DNA of 64,000 nucleotides from Acidobacteriota bacterium. Its GTDB lineage: Bacteria; Acidobacteriota; Blastocatellia; Pyrinomonadales; Pyrinomonadaceae. The position numbers were made by a program, and so were the translations under genes. A model generated the notes under the pieces. The model saw nothing but the letters and a program-made list of their open reading frames with translations. It did not search any database and was not told the DNA's origin. This document shows, one piece after another, positions 24,245 through 33,892 of this stretch. Within the stretch, counting starts at the first letter, position 1, and each line of letters begins with the position of its first letter. The stretch spans positions 62,001 through 126,000 of the forward strand of contig CP065003.1 in the NCBI GenBank assembly GCA_016700175.1, written 5' to 3'.

Positions 24245-26926
24245 ATGGAACTCGCTAAACAATACGATCCTTCCGAAGCCGAAAAGCGGCACTACGAATA
24301 CTGGGAATCCAACGGTTTGTTCTCTCCCGAGGTCAACGGCGACAAGAACGCGCCGACGTACTCGATCGTAATCCCTCCGCCGAACGTTACCGGCAGCCTG
24401 CATATGGGCCACGCGCTTCAGCACACGATCATGGACGTGCTGACCCGGCGCAAGCGCATGCTCGGCTTCCGCGCGCTCTTTCTGCCGGGAATAGACCACG
24501 CCGGGATATCGACCCAGAAGATGGTCACGGACAGGCTCTGGAAAGAGGAGAAGAAAACGCCGCAGGACATAGGCCGCGAGGAATTCACGAAGCGCGTCTG
24601 GGATTGGAAGGAGACGTACGGCGGGACGATCCTTCAGCAGATGCGAAGGGAAGGGATCTCGGTCGACTGGAGCCGCGAGCGCTTCACGATGGAAGAGTCC
24701 CTTTCGAAGGCCGTAACGTCGGTTTTTGTCGCGCTTTACGAGGAGGGTTCGATCTATCGCGGGGCGCGGATCGTCAACTGGTGCCCGAATGACAAGACGG
24801 TGCTCTCGGACCTTGAGGTCGAGGACAAGGCGAAGAAGGACGGAAAGCTCTATTACTTGCGCTATCCCGTGAAGGGAACCGAAAGGCATCTGACGGTCGC
24901 TACGACGCGGCCCGAGACGATGCTCGGCGATACCGCGGTCGCGGTCAATCCCGAAGACATACGCTTTTCCGACCTCGTAGGCGCCACCGTCGAGCTTCCG
25001 CTAACGGGCCGCGAGATCCCCGTCATCGCGGACGATTACGTCGATATGGAATTCGGCACGGGCGCTGTGAAGATAACGCCCGCGCACGATCCGAACGACT
25101 ACGAGATCGGTCTGCGGCACGATCTTCCCCAGCTCAACGTGATGAACGACGACGCGACGATGAACGCGGACGCGGGCGCCGAGTTCGAGGGCCTCGACCG
25201 GTTCAAGGCGCGCGAGCTTGTGGTGGAGAAGTTCGAGGAGCTCGGACTGCTCGAGAAGATCGACGATTACGAGATGGTTCTCCCTGTCTGCGAGCGCTGC
25301 AAGACGGTAGTCGAGACCCTGATCTCCGAGCAGTGGTGGGTGAAGATGGAAGGGATGCGCGACCTGGCGCTCGATCTCAAGCGAAAAGAGGACCTTCCGA
25401 AGTTCACGCCCCACAACCCTCACACGAAGGTCTACACGGACTGGCTTGAGAATCTGCGCGACTGGACGATCTCAAGGCAGCTCTGGTGGGGGCACCAGAT
25501 CCCGGCGTGGTACGACGGCGAGGGAAATGTCTTCGTCGCGAGAAGCTTTGAAGAAGCCGCGGAAATGGCGGGAACCGAAGACCTTACGCAGGACGAGGAC
25601 GTGCTCGACACGTGGTTCTCATCCTGGCTCTGGTCGTTCTCCACCCTCGGATGGACAAAGCCCGGCGACCTTACGGAAGACATGGAGGAGTATCATCCGA
25701 CCGATGTCCTCGTCACCGCAAGGGACATAATTTTCCTGTGGGTCTCGAGAATGGTGATGTCGGCTCTGAAGTTCGTTAATGAAAGGCCTTTCGACGACGT
25801 CTACATCACCGGGACGGTGCTCGCCGCGGACGGCCAGAGGATGTCGAAGACGAAGGGAAACGGCATCGATCCGCTGGATGTTTTCGACAAGTACGGAGTG
25901 GACGCGACCCGTATGGCGCTCGCGGGATCTTCGACGGGGATGGACTTCGCGTGGCGCGACGAAAGGGTCGAATCGTTCCGGAACTTCGCGAACAAGATCT
26001 GGAACGCGACGCGTTTCTGCCTTATGAACTCGGAAGGCGCTACGGTCGATCCATCTTCGATCCTCTCGCCGGATTCGATCGCCGACCGCTGGATCGTCTC
26101 CAGGCTCAACCGGACCGCGCTCAAGGTCAACGAGGCGCTTGAGCGGTACGCCTTTCACGAGGCTGTTCAGCTTCTCTATCACTTTTTCTGGGACGATTTT
26201 TGCGACTGGTACATAGAGCTTTCGAAGGACGAGATCACCTCCGGCGACGCAGGTTCGCGTACGAGGATCCTGACCGTGCTCGAGCAGTCCCTGCGATTGC
26301 TTCACCCGTTCATGCCGTACCTGACCGAAGAGCTCTGGCAGAAACTGCCCGGAACCGGAGACGTGCTTCATCACCCCGCGTACGCAGGCAAGCCCGCGTC
26401 GATCTCGCTCGCCGGTTTCCCGGTCGGGGACAGAGGCTTCGTCGACGACCGCGCGGAAGAAGAGATGGGGCTGGTGATCGACCTGATCTCAAAGGTCAGG
26501 AACATTCGCTCAGAGATGCGCATAAGCCCTTCGGTCCGGATCCCGCTTCACGTAGCGGCGGATGGTTCGACAGCAGAGGCGCTCCGATCGAATTCGGCGC
26601 AGATCGTAAAACTGGCGCGCGTGACGGACCTCGTTCTGGCGAGCGAGCTTGACGTTCCGAAGGCGTCCGCAAAGGCCGTACTTTCCGACGGGACCGAGAT
26701 AGCCGTGCCTCTGGAAGGCCTGATCGACTTCGAGAAGGAACGCGAAAGGCTTTCGAACCAGATCGGAAAGCTCGAGGAAGAGGGCGAGAAACTCGGCGCT
26801 CAGCTCGCGAACAGGAACTTCGTAGAGAGGGCTCCGGAAGAGAAGGTCTCGGCGGTCCGCGAAAGGGTCGGCGAGATCGAGATCCAGCTGAAGGCGCTCA
26901 AGGAAAACCTGCAGGCGCTGGACTAG
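24245..26926 (+). CDS. valS: Valyl-tRNA synthetase
   Basis: This 893-residue class Ia synthetase charges tRNA-Val. It has the HIGH-type motif in PPPNVTGSLHMGHALQ near 45-58. The editing (CP1) domain includes TTRPETMLGDTAVAVNPED. The KMSKS-type loop is GQRMSKTKGNGIDP near 535. The anticodon-binding domain (AFHEAVQLLYHFFWDDFCDWYIE) follows. The C-terminal coiled coil that grips tRNA runs from about 820 to the end (FEKERERLSNQIGKLEEE). Length is normal for bacterial ValS. nadC follows 24 bases later and is probably cotranscribed. Confidence 0.97.
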   Translation: MELAKQYDPSEAEKRHYEYWESNGLFSPEVNGDKNAPTYSIVIPPPNVTGSLHMGHALQHTIMDVLTRRKRMLGFRALFLPGIDHAGISTQKMVTDRLWKEEKKTPQDIGREEFTKRVWDWKETYGGTILQQMRREGISVDWSRERFTMEESLSKAVTSVFVALYEEGSIYRGARIVNWCPNDKTVLSDLEVEDKAKKDGKLYYLRYPVKGTERHLTVATTRPETMLGDTAVAVNPEDIRFSDLVGATVELPLTGREIPVIADDYVDMEFGTGAVKITPAHDPNDYEIGLRHDLPQLNVMNDDATMNADAGAEFEGLDRFKARELVVEKFEELGLLEKIDDYEMVLPVCERCKTVVETLISEQWWVKMEGMRDLALDLKRKEDLPKFTPHNPHTKVYTDWLENLRDWTISRQLWWGHQIPAWYDGEGNVFVARSFEEAAEMAGTEDLTQDEDVLDTWFSSWLWSFSTLGWTKPGDLTEDMEEYHPTDVLVTARDIIFLWVSRMVMSALKFVNERPFDDVYITGTVLAADGQRMSKTKGNGIDPLDVFDKYGVDATRMALAGSSTGMDFAWRDERVESFRNFANKIWNATRFCLMNSEGATVDPSSILSPDSIADRWIVSRLNRTALKVNEALERYAFHEAVQLLYHFFWDDFCDWYIELSKDEITSGDAGSRTRILTVLEQSLRLLHPFMPYLTEELWQKLPGTGDVLHHPAYAGKPASISLAGFPVGDRGFVDDRAEEEMGLVIDLISKVRNIRSEMRISPSVRIPLHVAADGSTAEALRSNSAQIVKLARVTDLVLASELDVPKASAKAVLSDGTEIAVPLEGLIDFEKERERLSNQIGKLEEEGEKLGAQLANRNFVERAPEEKVSAVRERVGEIEIQLKALKENLQALD

Positions 26927-26950
26927 GCGCCGCGCGGAAGGAAACCAAGT

Positions 26951-27808
26951 ATGAATCTCATCGAGAACATAGACATACTCGCCGCCGTAGGCGACTTCCT
27001 TGCCGAGGACCTTGGGCGCGGCGACATCACGACGCGCTCGACCGTGCCGGAGGGCGTCCGCGGATCGGGAAACTTCCTCGCGAAAGAGGACCTTGTCATC
27101 TGCGGGATATGGATCGCCGACGCGGTCTTCGCGCATCTCGACCCCGACAATCCCAGGCTCGAAACGAATTACGCCGACGGCGACGAGGTCGAAACGGGAA
27201 CCGTGTTCGGACGGCTCGAGGGGTTCGCCGATGTGCTGCTTGCCGGGGAAAGGGTCGCGCTTAATCTTCTGCAGAGGCTATCCGGGATCGCAACACTCTC
27301 GAGGGCGTTCGCGAAACGCGTCGAGGGAACGGGCGCGGTCGTCGTCGATACTCGAAAGACCACTCCCGGACTTAGGATGATGGAGAAGTACGCGGTCGGG
27401 ATCGGCGGATGCAAGAATCACAGGTTCGGCCTCGACGACGGCGTGCTGATCAAGGACAACCACATCACCCTAGCGGGAGGCGTCCGCGAGGCGGTCGCGG
27501 GGGCGAAAGAGGTCGCGGGACATCTTCACAAGATCGAGGTCGAGGTGACGAACTGGGCTCAGCTGAGGGAAGCTATCCAGGCTGGAGCCGACATCGTGAT
27601 GCTCGACAACCAGACGCCTGACGAGGCGGCGAAACTGGTCGGGATGGCGAGGGACCTGAACCCGGAAGTACTGATCGAGGCTTCCGGCGGGATGAACCTG
27701 GACACGGTCCGCGATTACGCCGAAGCGGGCGTCGATCTGATCTCCGTCGGGATGCTTACGCACTCCGCGAGAGCGGTGGACATCAGCTTCAAAATCAGCG
27801 TTGTGTGA
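26951..27808 (+). CDS. nadC: Nicotinate-nucleotide pyrophosphorylase NadC
   Basis: This 285-residue quinolinate phosphoribosyltransferase makes nicotinate mononucleotide from quinolinate and PRPP in NAD synthesis. Motifs: EDLGRGDITTRST at the N-terminus, ERVALNLLQRLSGIATL, VDTRKTTPGLRMMEKYAV with substrate-binding Arg/Lys, GGCKNHRFGLDDGVLIKDNH, KIEVEVTN and EASGGMNLDTVRDYAE in the barrel. Length and order are full. It lies 24 bases downstream of valS with AGGAAACCAAGT before the ATG. No nadA or nadB is in the window. Confidence 0.95.
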   Translation: MNLIENIDILAAVGDFLAEDLGRGDITTRSTVPEGVRGSGNFLAKEDLVICGIWIADAVFAHLDPDNPRLETNYADGDEVETGTVFGRLEGFADVLLAGERVALNLLQRLSGIATLSRAFAKRVEGTGAVVVDTRKTTPGLRMMEKYAVGIGGCKNHRFGLDDGVLIKDNHITLAGGVREAVAGAKEVAGHLHKIEVEVTNWAQLREAIQAGADIVMLDNQTPDEAAKLVGMARDLNPEVLIEASGGMNLDTVRDYAEAGVDLISVGMLTHSARAVDISFKISVV

Positions 27809-28120
27809 GCTGGGAAGTGGGGATTCACCACAGAGAGCACAGAGAGTGCAGAGGTTCTTTGGAAAATTATTCCTTCGTTTTAAATATTCTGCGACGCCTC
27901 GAAGCGCGACGCGTCCCGTAGGGACAGCCGAAACTTAGCCCCGGACAAGCCGAAGGCGCAGTCCGGGGTGCTGATCGGAATCACCCCCAAGCCGCGTAGC
28001 GGCGTTTGACTTCACCGCAGAGCACGCAGAGAAGAATTAGCCAGAGATCTCCTTCATTGGTCAATCGTCGTTTCATTGGTCAATGGTCAATGAACATTGG
28101 TCAATGAGGCAAATCTGTGG
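27809..28120. repeat. Repeat-filled gap between nadC and the CPBP gene
   Basis: Convergent gap without a gene. It contains nonamers (ACCACAGAG, AGCACAGAG, AGTGCAGAG) at about 27829-27855 and a TTAGCC hairpin of the IS-target family at 27935-27970. More nonamers lie at 28014-28033, and CATTGGT/CAATGGT heptamers at 28055-28108. Reverse nonamers run on into the 3' end of the next gene. Confidence 0.75.
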
Positions 28121-29077
28121 CTAACTCTTCTCTGCGTTCTCCGCGCCCTCTGCGGTTGAACCCCCCGCTTCAGGGGGCGAACTCAGCTCCGCCATCTCAT
28201 CGCTCGCCTTTAGGAACGGAGCGAACCAGAGCGCGGCGGTCGAAACAACGAGCGCCACGGTGCACGCGATCCCGCCTTCCAGCCCGTACTTGCCTCCCGT
28301 GATCCATTCCGGCCCCGCGTCGATCTCCCTAAGGACCGGATACGCCGCCAGCTGGGTCAGCCCGCTGACCTCGATGCCGAACACGGTCCCGAGCACGAAA
28401 TTCCACGCCAGGTGGAGCCCGAACGCGAGCCAGAGCGTGCGGGTCTTCAGGTAGGCAGCTCCCAGCCAAATTCCCGCCAGGAACGTGTTCACGAACGAGA
28501 ATGTCCCGGACGAGGGGTTTCCTATGTGCCCCGAGGCGAAGATAGCCGACGTCAGAAGCAGCGCGAGCCACGCCAGATTGGACCGGACAAAGGTCTGGAA
28601 TATGTATCCGCGCGCGAACGCCTCCTCGAAGGCGGCGCCCGCGGTGAAGGTCCCCAGAGAAACGAGCGCCGCCATCAGGATCGTCCCGCCCGCTTCGTCA
28701 TTGAACTCGAAACTCAGCCCTCCGAAGAGAGCGGCGATTCCGACGGCGATAGCCACTGCAGCGGCGCCGAGAAGAAGGCCCAGGATCAGGTCCTTTAGCC
28801 AGAATTTCGTGAACGAAGCTCCCAGCGCCTTGAACGGCAAGTGTTCGAGCAGCCTTCCGCAGCCCCACGAGAGGACCAGCACAAGGGTGAGCGAGATCGC
28901 GGAGGACAGGAATGTAAGGATCGGAAGGCTCTGCTGCGGCTCATCGAGCAGCAGGATCGTCACGGCGCGGAACGCCGGGATCGTCAGCGAGACAGCGACG
29001 ATAAAGACCGCCATGGACACGGCAAAGCGCCAGCCGCTGCGTAGCCTACCGAAACGATCGAACAGGACCTGATTCAT
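28121..29077 (-). CDS. CPBP family intramembrane metalloprotease
   Basis: A protein of about 318 residues with roughly eight hydrophobic segments. CPBP/Abi signatures are present: EEAFARGYIFQTF (the EExxxR motif) near 160, FASGHIGNP supplying a histidine, and AFGLHLAWNFVLG (HxxxN) near 225. These proteases cleave within the membrane; CAAX processing and bacteriocin self-immunity are known roles of the family, and neither can be inferred here. I prefer the ATG at 29077; a TTG at 29086 adds three residues. The C-terminal tail (about GSTAEGAENAEKS) is encoded by inverted nonamer repeat sequence, so repeat expansion supplied the end of the protein. Confidence 0.85.
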   Translation of the reverse strand: MNQVLFDRFGRLRSGWRFAVSMAVFIVAVSLTIPAFRAVTILLLDEPQQSLPILTFLSSAISLTLVLVLSWGCGRLLEHLPFKALGASFTKFWLKDLILGLLLGAAAVAIAVGIAALFGGLSFEFNDEAGGTILMAALVSLGTFTAGAAFEEAFARGYIFQTFVRSNLAWLALLLTSAIFASGHIGNPSSGTFSFVNTFLAGIWLGAAYLKTRTLWLAFGLHLAWNFVLGTVFGIEVSGLTQLAAYPVLREIDAGPEWITGGKYGLEGGIACTVALVVSTAALWFAPFLKASDEMAELSSPPEAGGSTAEGAENAEKS

Positions 29078-29165
29078 AGCTCGCAATCTTAACCCATACG
29101 GGCCGTATGTCGAGAAGCGGGAGCGATTTGAGGCGCGGCTTCTGTGCTAAACTAAGCGCGATCCG

Positions 29166-31367
29166 ATGAGCGAAAACACACCGCAGACCGTGGCCCGAAG
29201 GCGCCGGTTCCCCTGGATCCTCGGGGGTATCGTGCTCCTGCTTTTCACGCTGCTCGTCCTTCTGCAGTCCTCAAACCTCTGGAAAACGCTCACCGTCAAC
29301 TCGGCTACCGACACCGTCCTGCTCTATGCGCTGTCCTCCCTTAACTTCGTAGCGTTCGTCATCTTCGCCTTCATACTAGTGCGAAGCCTCCTGAAGCTCA
29401 GGCAGGAGCGGAAGGCGCTTCAGCTTGGCTCGAAGATCAAGACCCGTCTGCTCGTCTATTTCTTCGCGATCAGCCTGCTTCCTCTCATCGCGATGGCGGT
29501 CTTTTCGTACCTTTTTATGAACCGGGCGCTTGAGCGCTGGTTCTCGCAGATGCCGGAGAACGTGGTGCGCGCGGGCAAGAACGTGCAGGATGAGGCTATC
29601 GCCGCGCAGAAGCAGAGACTTGCGGAGACGGCGAGAATGCTCGCTACAAGCATCGGCGGTGAGCTCCCTGAACAGGCCTCGCTCGAGAAATTAAGAGCCG
29701 CGGGCGATCTCGCGCTGCTGGAGGTTGTCGACACGGGCGGAAGTGCGGTCGTTTCGGCGCGTTCAGCTGAGGCCGGAGGGGAGAATCTGACGACCGAGCT
29801 TCGAGCCGTTCGCGAAGGGAAATTCGACGCGCCGGAACTGAGCGACGGAAGAGGTTACGACGCGGCAGTGGCGCGGCTCGCTTCGGGAAACTTCCTCGTG
29901 GTCGTCCCGGCGTACGGGCCCGCGAACGATCTCGGCACCACGTTCCAGTCGGCGCTGGAGGAATTCGACCGTTTGAAGTCCCAGCAGGTCAGCGTGCGGC
30001 AGATCGGTATCACGACACTCGGACTTCTCACTTTCCTTCTCATATTTGCCTCTTCGTGGACCGCTTTCTACATAGCGAAGGGGATCACGCGCCCGATCCG
30101 TTCGCTTGCGGAAGGCGCGAAAGAGATCGCGGGCGGAAACCTGTCGCATCGCGTCAACGTCCTCGCCGAGGACGAGCTCGAGCTCCTTGTCACTGCCTTT
30201 AACGAGATGTCCGCCGAACTGGAGGCGAACTCGGCGGAGCTTCGCGAGCGCCGTCGGTATATCGAAACGGTCCTGCAGTCGCTTTCGACGGGCGTGATCT
30301 CGTTCGACGCCTCGAACCGGGTCACGACGATCAACAAGGCTGCGATCCAGATGCTCAAGCTCGAGGACGCCGACCTGCGCGACCTGGAGCTCGACCGGCT
30401 CGTGAACCCAAGGAACCGGCAGATCCTTGCCAGGCTTCTTGCGAGAGCGTCGAGAACCGGACAGGCTTCGGAGCAGACGGTCCTGAAACGCGAGCAAACC
30501 GACGACGAAGGTGAGACCGGCGAGGGGCTAACGGTCGCGTTGACGGCTACGGCGCTGCCGGGCGGAAACGGGGCGGTGCTCGTGATCGAGGACCTATCGG
30601 AACTTATCGCGGCTCAGCGGGCGTTCGCTTGGCAGGAGGTCGCGAGACGAATGGCGCACGAGATCAAAAACCCTCTGACGCCGATACAGCTTTCCGCCGA
30701 GCGGATTGCGAAACGAATGGATAGAGACCTCGGTGACGCGATCCATCTTTCCGAAAGCGGAGATGAAGGCGCGGCGAGCGACCGGCGGAGCACTTCGAAG
30801 GTCGTGCGCGACGGAACGGCGACCATACTTCGCGAGGTGACCTCGCTGAAGATGATGGTGGACGAGTTCTCGCGATTCGCGCGCCTGCCGGACGTCAAGC
30901 CCGAATCGGGGAACGTCAACGAACTCCTCGGCCAAGTCGTACAGCTCTACGAGGACCGGAGCGCCGATGTAAGCATCACGCTGGAACTTGCCGACGCGCT
31001 GCCGGACGCGATGATCGACGAGGAGCAGCTGAAGCGCGCATTCGTTAACCTGATCGACAACTCGCTCGAGGCGTTCGAAGCGGGACAGAATGGGAAGTCG
31101 GTGAGCGTTTCGACGCGGCACGACATCGCCCGGGATGTGATCGTTGCAGAGGTCGCGGACAGCGGGCGCGGGATAGCGCCGTCCGATTTCCAGAAGCTGT
31201 TCCAGCCGTATTTCTCGACCAAAGGCCGCGGAACGGGACTCGGTCTCGCGATCGTGCAGCGGATCGTCTCCGAGCATGGTGGAAAGATAAAGGCGGTACC
31301 GAACCAGCCGTCCGGTGCGCGGTTCATCATCGAGCTTCCCGCCGTTTCCCGAAACGGAGATTCGTGA
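29166..31367 (+). CDS. ntrY: NtrY-like membrane sensor histidine kinase
   Basis: This 733-residue kinase has three N-terminal transmembrane segments (about 19-37, 50-75, 96-117), an extracytoplasmic sensor region and a fourth segment near 278-298. A HAMP domain (ITRPIRSLAEGAKEIAGGNL) follows, then a PAS domain (IETVLQSLSTGVISFDASNRV). The phosphoacceptor histidine is in RRMAHEIKNPLTPIQLSAERI near 500. The ATPase domain has NLIDNSLEAF, ADSGRGI and GTGLGLAIVQRI. This layout and the H-box wording match NtrY. It starts 80 bases after the divergent CPBP gene and is followed by the cognate sigma-54 regulator at a 90-base gap. Confidence 0.88.
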   Translation: MSENTPQTVARRRRFPWILGGIVLLLFTLLVLLQSSNLWKTLTVNSATDTVLLYALSSLNFVAFVIFAFILVRSLLKLRQERKALQLGSKIKTRLLVYFFAISLLPLIAMAVFSYLFMNRALERWFSQMPENVVRAGKNVQDEAIAAQKQRLAETARMLATSIGGELPEQASLEKLRAAGDLALLEVVDTGGSAVVSARSAEAGGENLTTELRAVREGKFDAPELSDGRGYDAAVARLASGNFLVVVPAYGPANDLGTTFQSALEEFDRLKSQQVSVRQIGITTLGLLTFLLIFASSWTAFYIAKGITRPIRSLAEGAKEIAGGNLSHRVNVLAEDELELLVTAFNEMSAELEANSAELRERRRYIETVLQSLSTGVISFDASNRVTTINKAAIQMLKLEDADLRDLELDRLVNPRNRQILARLLARASRTGQASEQTVLKREQTDDEGETGEGLTVALTATALPGGNGAVLVIEDLSELIAAQRAFAWQEVARRMAHEIKNPLTPIQLSAERIAKRMDRDLGDAIHLSESGDEGAASDRRSTSKVVRDGTATILREVTSLKMMVDEFSRFARLPDVKPESGNVNELLGQVVQLYEDRSADVSITLELADALPDAMIDEEQLKRAFVNLIDNSLEAFEAGQNGKSVSVSTRHDIARDVIVAEVADSGRGIAPSDFQKLFQPYFSTKGRGTGLGLAIVQRIVSEHGGKIKAVPNQPSGARFIIELPAVSRNGDS

Positions 31368-31457
31368 AGGCCCTTCAGTTTTGAGATTCAAATCCTTCCG
31401 TTTAACATCTTCCTTTGGCCGGCCGGTGGCACGGGCCATTGAAGACTGACATCAGCG

Positions 31458-32816
31458 ATGAATCCGAACTCAGTACTCATAGTCGATGACGAGCCGGGGA
31501 TACGCGAGACGCTAAGTGACGTTCTCGAGGACGAAGGCTACGAGGTCGTTTCGGCGGGATCGGGCGAGGAATGCCTGAAGCTGACCGCTTCCGACCATTT
31601 CGGCTGCATTCTGCTCGATGTATGGCTTCCGGGCATTGACGGGCTCGAAACCCTTTCGAAGCTGCGTGAGCGCGGAGACGAGTCGGCGGTCGTGATGATC
31701 TCCGGCCACGGCAACATCGAGACGGCGGTGAACGCGACAAAGCTTGGAGCGTTCGATTTCATCGAGAAGCCACTCTCGCTCGAAAAGACCGTTCTGACGG
31801 TCCGCAACGCCATCCGCCAGCAGGAGCTGGAGAGGCTCACGTCGAGCCTTTCGGAGAAGATCGGTCAGGAGTACGAGATGGTAGGCGAGTCGGTCGCGAT
31901 GAGAGCGCTTCGCAAGCAGATCGCCATCGTCGCACCGACCGACGGCCGCGTGCTGATCTCCGGGGAATCGGGCACGGGAAAAGAGCTCGTCGCACGGGCG
32001 ATCCACGCGGCGTCGAAGCGCAGCCGGCTTCCGTTCGTCGAGATAAATTCGGCGGCGATCCCTGAAGAACTTGTCGAGAGCGAGCTGTTCGGCCACGCAA
32101 GGGGAGCGTTCTCCGGCGCGACGAAGGCGAAGAAAGGCAAGTTCGAGCTTGCCGACGGGGCTACGCTGTTTCTGGACGAGATAGGGGACATGTCCCAGAC
32201 GGTGCAGGCGAAGATGCTTCGTGTGCTGGAAGAGCAGAGGTTCGAGCCGGTAGGGAGCAACACACCCGTCAATGTGGACGTGCGCGTGATTTCGGCCACG
32301 AACCAACGCTTGGACGATCTGATCGAGAGCGGCAGGTTCAGATCCGACCTTTTTTACAGGCTGAACGTGATCCCGTTCCAGGTGCCGCCGCTTCGCGACC
32401 GGGCCGAAGATATCCCCGTCCTGACGGAATATTTCAATAAAAAGTATTCAAGGGAATACGGCAAGCGCCCGAAGGTATTCAGAGACGATGCGCTCGAAGC
32501 GATGATGAACTACTCCTGGCCGGGGAACGTGCGCGAACTGCGCAATACGGTCGAGAGGGTGGTCATTATGAACCGCAAGCGGAACATTACCCCTGCGGAA
32601 CTGCCCAGATTCGGGCCGGCCGCCGAGGAACCCGCCGCTTCGTCCTACCGCTTTCCGTCCTTCAAAGAAGCGACCGACGCGTATCAAAGGGAGTTCATAC
32701 TTCACAAGCTGGCCGAGACCGACGGAAACGTGACGAAGGCGGCGGAGTCGATGGGAGTCGACAGAAGCCACCTTTACAGGCGTATGAAAAGCCTCGGGAT
32801 ACAGGCCCGTGAGTAA
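31458..32816 (+). CDS. ntrX: NtrX-like sigma-54-dependent response regulator
   Basis: A 452-residue regulator. The receiver (about 1-120) has VDDEPGIRETL, the phosphoacceptor in LLDVWLPGIDG and FIEKPLS. The AAA+ domain has Walker A GESGTGKELVARAIH near 170, ESELFGHARGAFSGATKAKKG and LFLDEIGDMS. A Fis-type helix-turn-helix sits at the C-terminus (DGNVTKAAESMGVDRSHLYRRM). The sigma-54 contact loop reads GAFSGA rather than GAFTGA, a conservative Thr-to-Ser change; the PilR-like protein at 45159-46556 keeps GAFTGA. It is paired with the kinase gene upstream. Confidence 0.9.
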   Translation: MNPNSVLIVDDEPGIRETLSDVLEDEGYEVVSAGSGEECLKLTASDHFGCILLDVWLPGIDGLETLSKLRERGDESAVVMISGHGNIETAVNATKLGAFDFIEKPLSLEKTVLTVRNAIRQQELERLTSSLSEKIGQEYEMVGESVAMRALRKQIAIVAPTDGRVLISGESGTGKELVARAIHAASKRSRLPFVEINSAAIPEELVESELFGHARGAFSGATKAKKGKFELADGATLFLDEIGDMSQTVQAKMLRVLEEQRFEPVGSNTPVNVDVRVISATNQRLDDLIESGRFRSDLFYRLNVIPFQVPPLRDRAEDIPVLTEYFNKKYSREYGKRPKVFRDDALEAMMNYSWPGNVRELRNTVERVVIMNRKRNITPAELPRFGPAAEEPAASSYRFPSFKEATDAYQREFILHKLAETDGNVTKAAESMGVDRSHLYRRMKSLGIQARE

Positions 32817-32871
32817 CGGGGACTCGAACCCCGTTGACAGACATTCAATTCAAACCGACAGGAGAGAAATT

Positions 32872-33417
32872 ATGAGATCGATCGTCAAGAATCTGACCGT
32901 CGTCGTTGCCGTGCTTGCGTTCGCAGTCGTTTCGTTCGCCCAGGGCTCCGACTCGATGAAGATGCCGGGAGGCGTGAAGGGCGAGATCCTGAACGAGCTC
33001 GGGGGGCTTGAGAAGAAGTACGTCGGCCTCGCTGAAGCGATGCCGGCGGACAAGTACGGATGGCGTCCGGGCGAAGGGGTCCGGTCCGTCAGTGAGACCT
33101 TTATGCACGTCGCGATAGCGAATTACCGCCTGCCCAGTTTTATCGGCGCGAAGGCTCCCGATGCGCTTCCGGGCGAAAAGGCCGTGACCGACAAGGCCGA
33201 GGTGGTGAAACACCTCAAGGGTTCATTCGAGTTCCTGAAGAATGCGGTGATGAAGATGTCGGACGCCGACATCGAGAAGACCGCCAGCATGTTTGGGCGC
33301 GACAGGACTTACCGCGAGATCGGTTTCTTCATCGCGGGCCACTGCCACGAGCACCTCGGCCAGCTGATCGCGTACTCGAGGATGAACGGGATCGCGCCTC
33401 CCTGGAGCCAGGGGTGA
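32872..33417 (+). CDS. Exported DinB-like four-helix protein
   Basis: This 181-residue protein starts at the ATG at 32872, preceded by a good AGGAGAG. The longer frame from 32809 overlaps ntrX and lacks a ribosome site. An N-terminal signal peptide (NLTVVVAVLAFAVVSFAQG) is followed by a DinB-type helical bundle. EKKYVGLAEAMPADKYGWRPGEGVRS opens the domain. Metal-site histidines appear in SETFMHVAIANY and in IAGHCHEHLGQLIAYSRMNG. DinB-family proteins are metal-binding four-helix bundles, some being thiol-dependent transferases. Secretion suggests an extracytoplasmic role, unknown here. Confidence 0.85.
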   Translation: MRSIVKNLTVVVAVLAFAVVSFAQGSDSMKMPGGVKGEILNELGGLEKKYVGLAEAMPADKYGWRPGEGVRSVSETFMHVAIANYRLPSFIGAKAPDALPGEKAVTDKAEVVKHLKGSFEFLKNAVMKMSDADIEKTASMFGRDRTYREIGFFIAGHCHEHLGQLIAYSRMNGIAPPWSQG

Positions 33418-33892
33418 TTCTGTAGGGGCGGGGCTTGTCCCCGCCTCAGAAAGGACTGAGGGAAAAGGACTGAGGACTGACTGCGGTCTCACGTAAGCAA
33501 CTCGATACCGTGCAGCGCTTCACGCCGCCTTAAGCGGGTCACACCCGCTTTAAGTTCTGATCGGTCGGTCACAAGTGAAGCAGAAGGGAACATTATTGAT
33601 CTCGAGATCAAGCCGCGATAGCGTCGAGTTTCGGAGAAACCCCTTAAGCGTCTCAAGCCTCTTTCCGACGCATTCCAGGCCGGTAAGAAGGGTTTATGCG
33701 GAAAGGGATCATTCGTGTTCGATCAACGGCGAGAATTTGAGGGAGCTGAGCGGGTCATACCCGCTCTGGGCAGCGCAAGCGCTGCTCTAAACGGGGGCGC
33801 TTTGGATTTTGCTCCCGTGTCACGGTAGCCCTCCCTGACGGTCGGGCTTCCGACACTCCCGGCCCAGCGTCTTTCCGCTCACTGCTCACCGC
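33418..33892. repeat. Repeat-filled gap before msrB
   Basis: No gene is seen. After the DinB-like stop there is a GGCGGGG/CCCCGCC hairpin (33426-33444) and GGACTGA heptamers (33453-33480). Next come a GCAGCGCAAGCGCTGCTCTAAACGG hairpin element near 33767-33793 and a reverse-orientation copy of the GTGTCCGAAGCCCGAC element (about 33826-33858). A few reverse GCTCACT/GCTCACC heptamers run into the 3' end of msrB. A short open frame at 33575-33790 has no supporting feature. Confidence 0.65.

Noticed and set aside
33575..33790. Short gene (71 codons) between the DinB-like and msrB genes
   Set aside because: No ribosome site, no recognisable sequence; its end is encoded by the GCAGC hairpin repeat.
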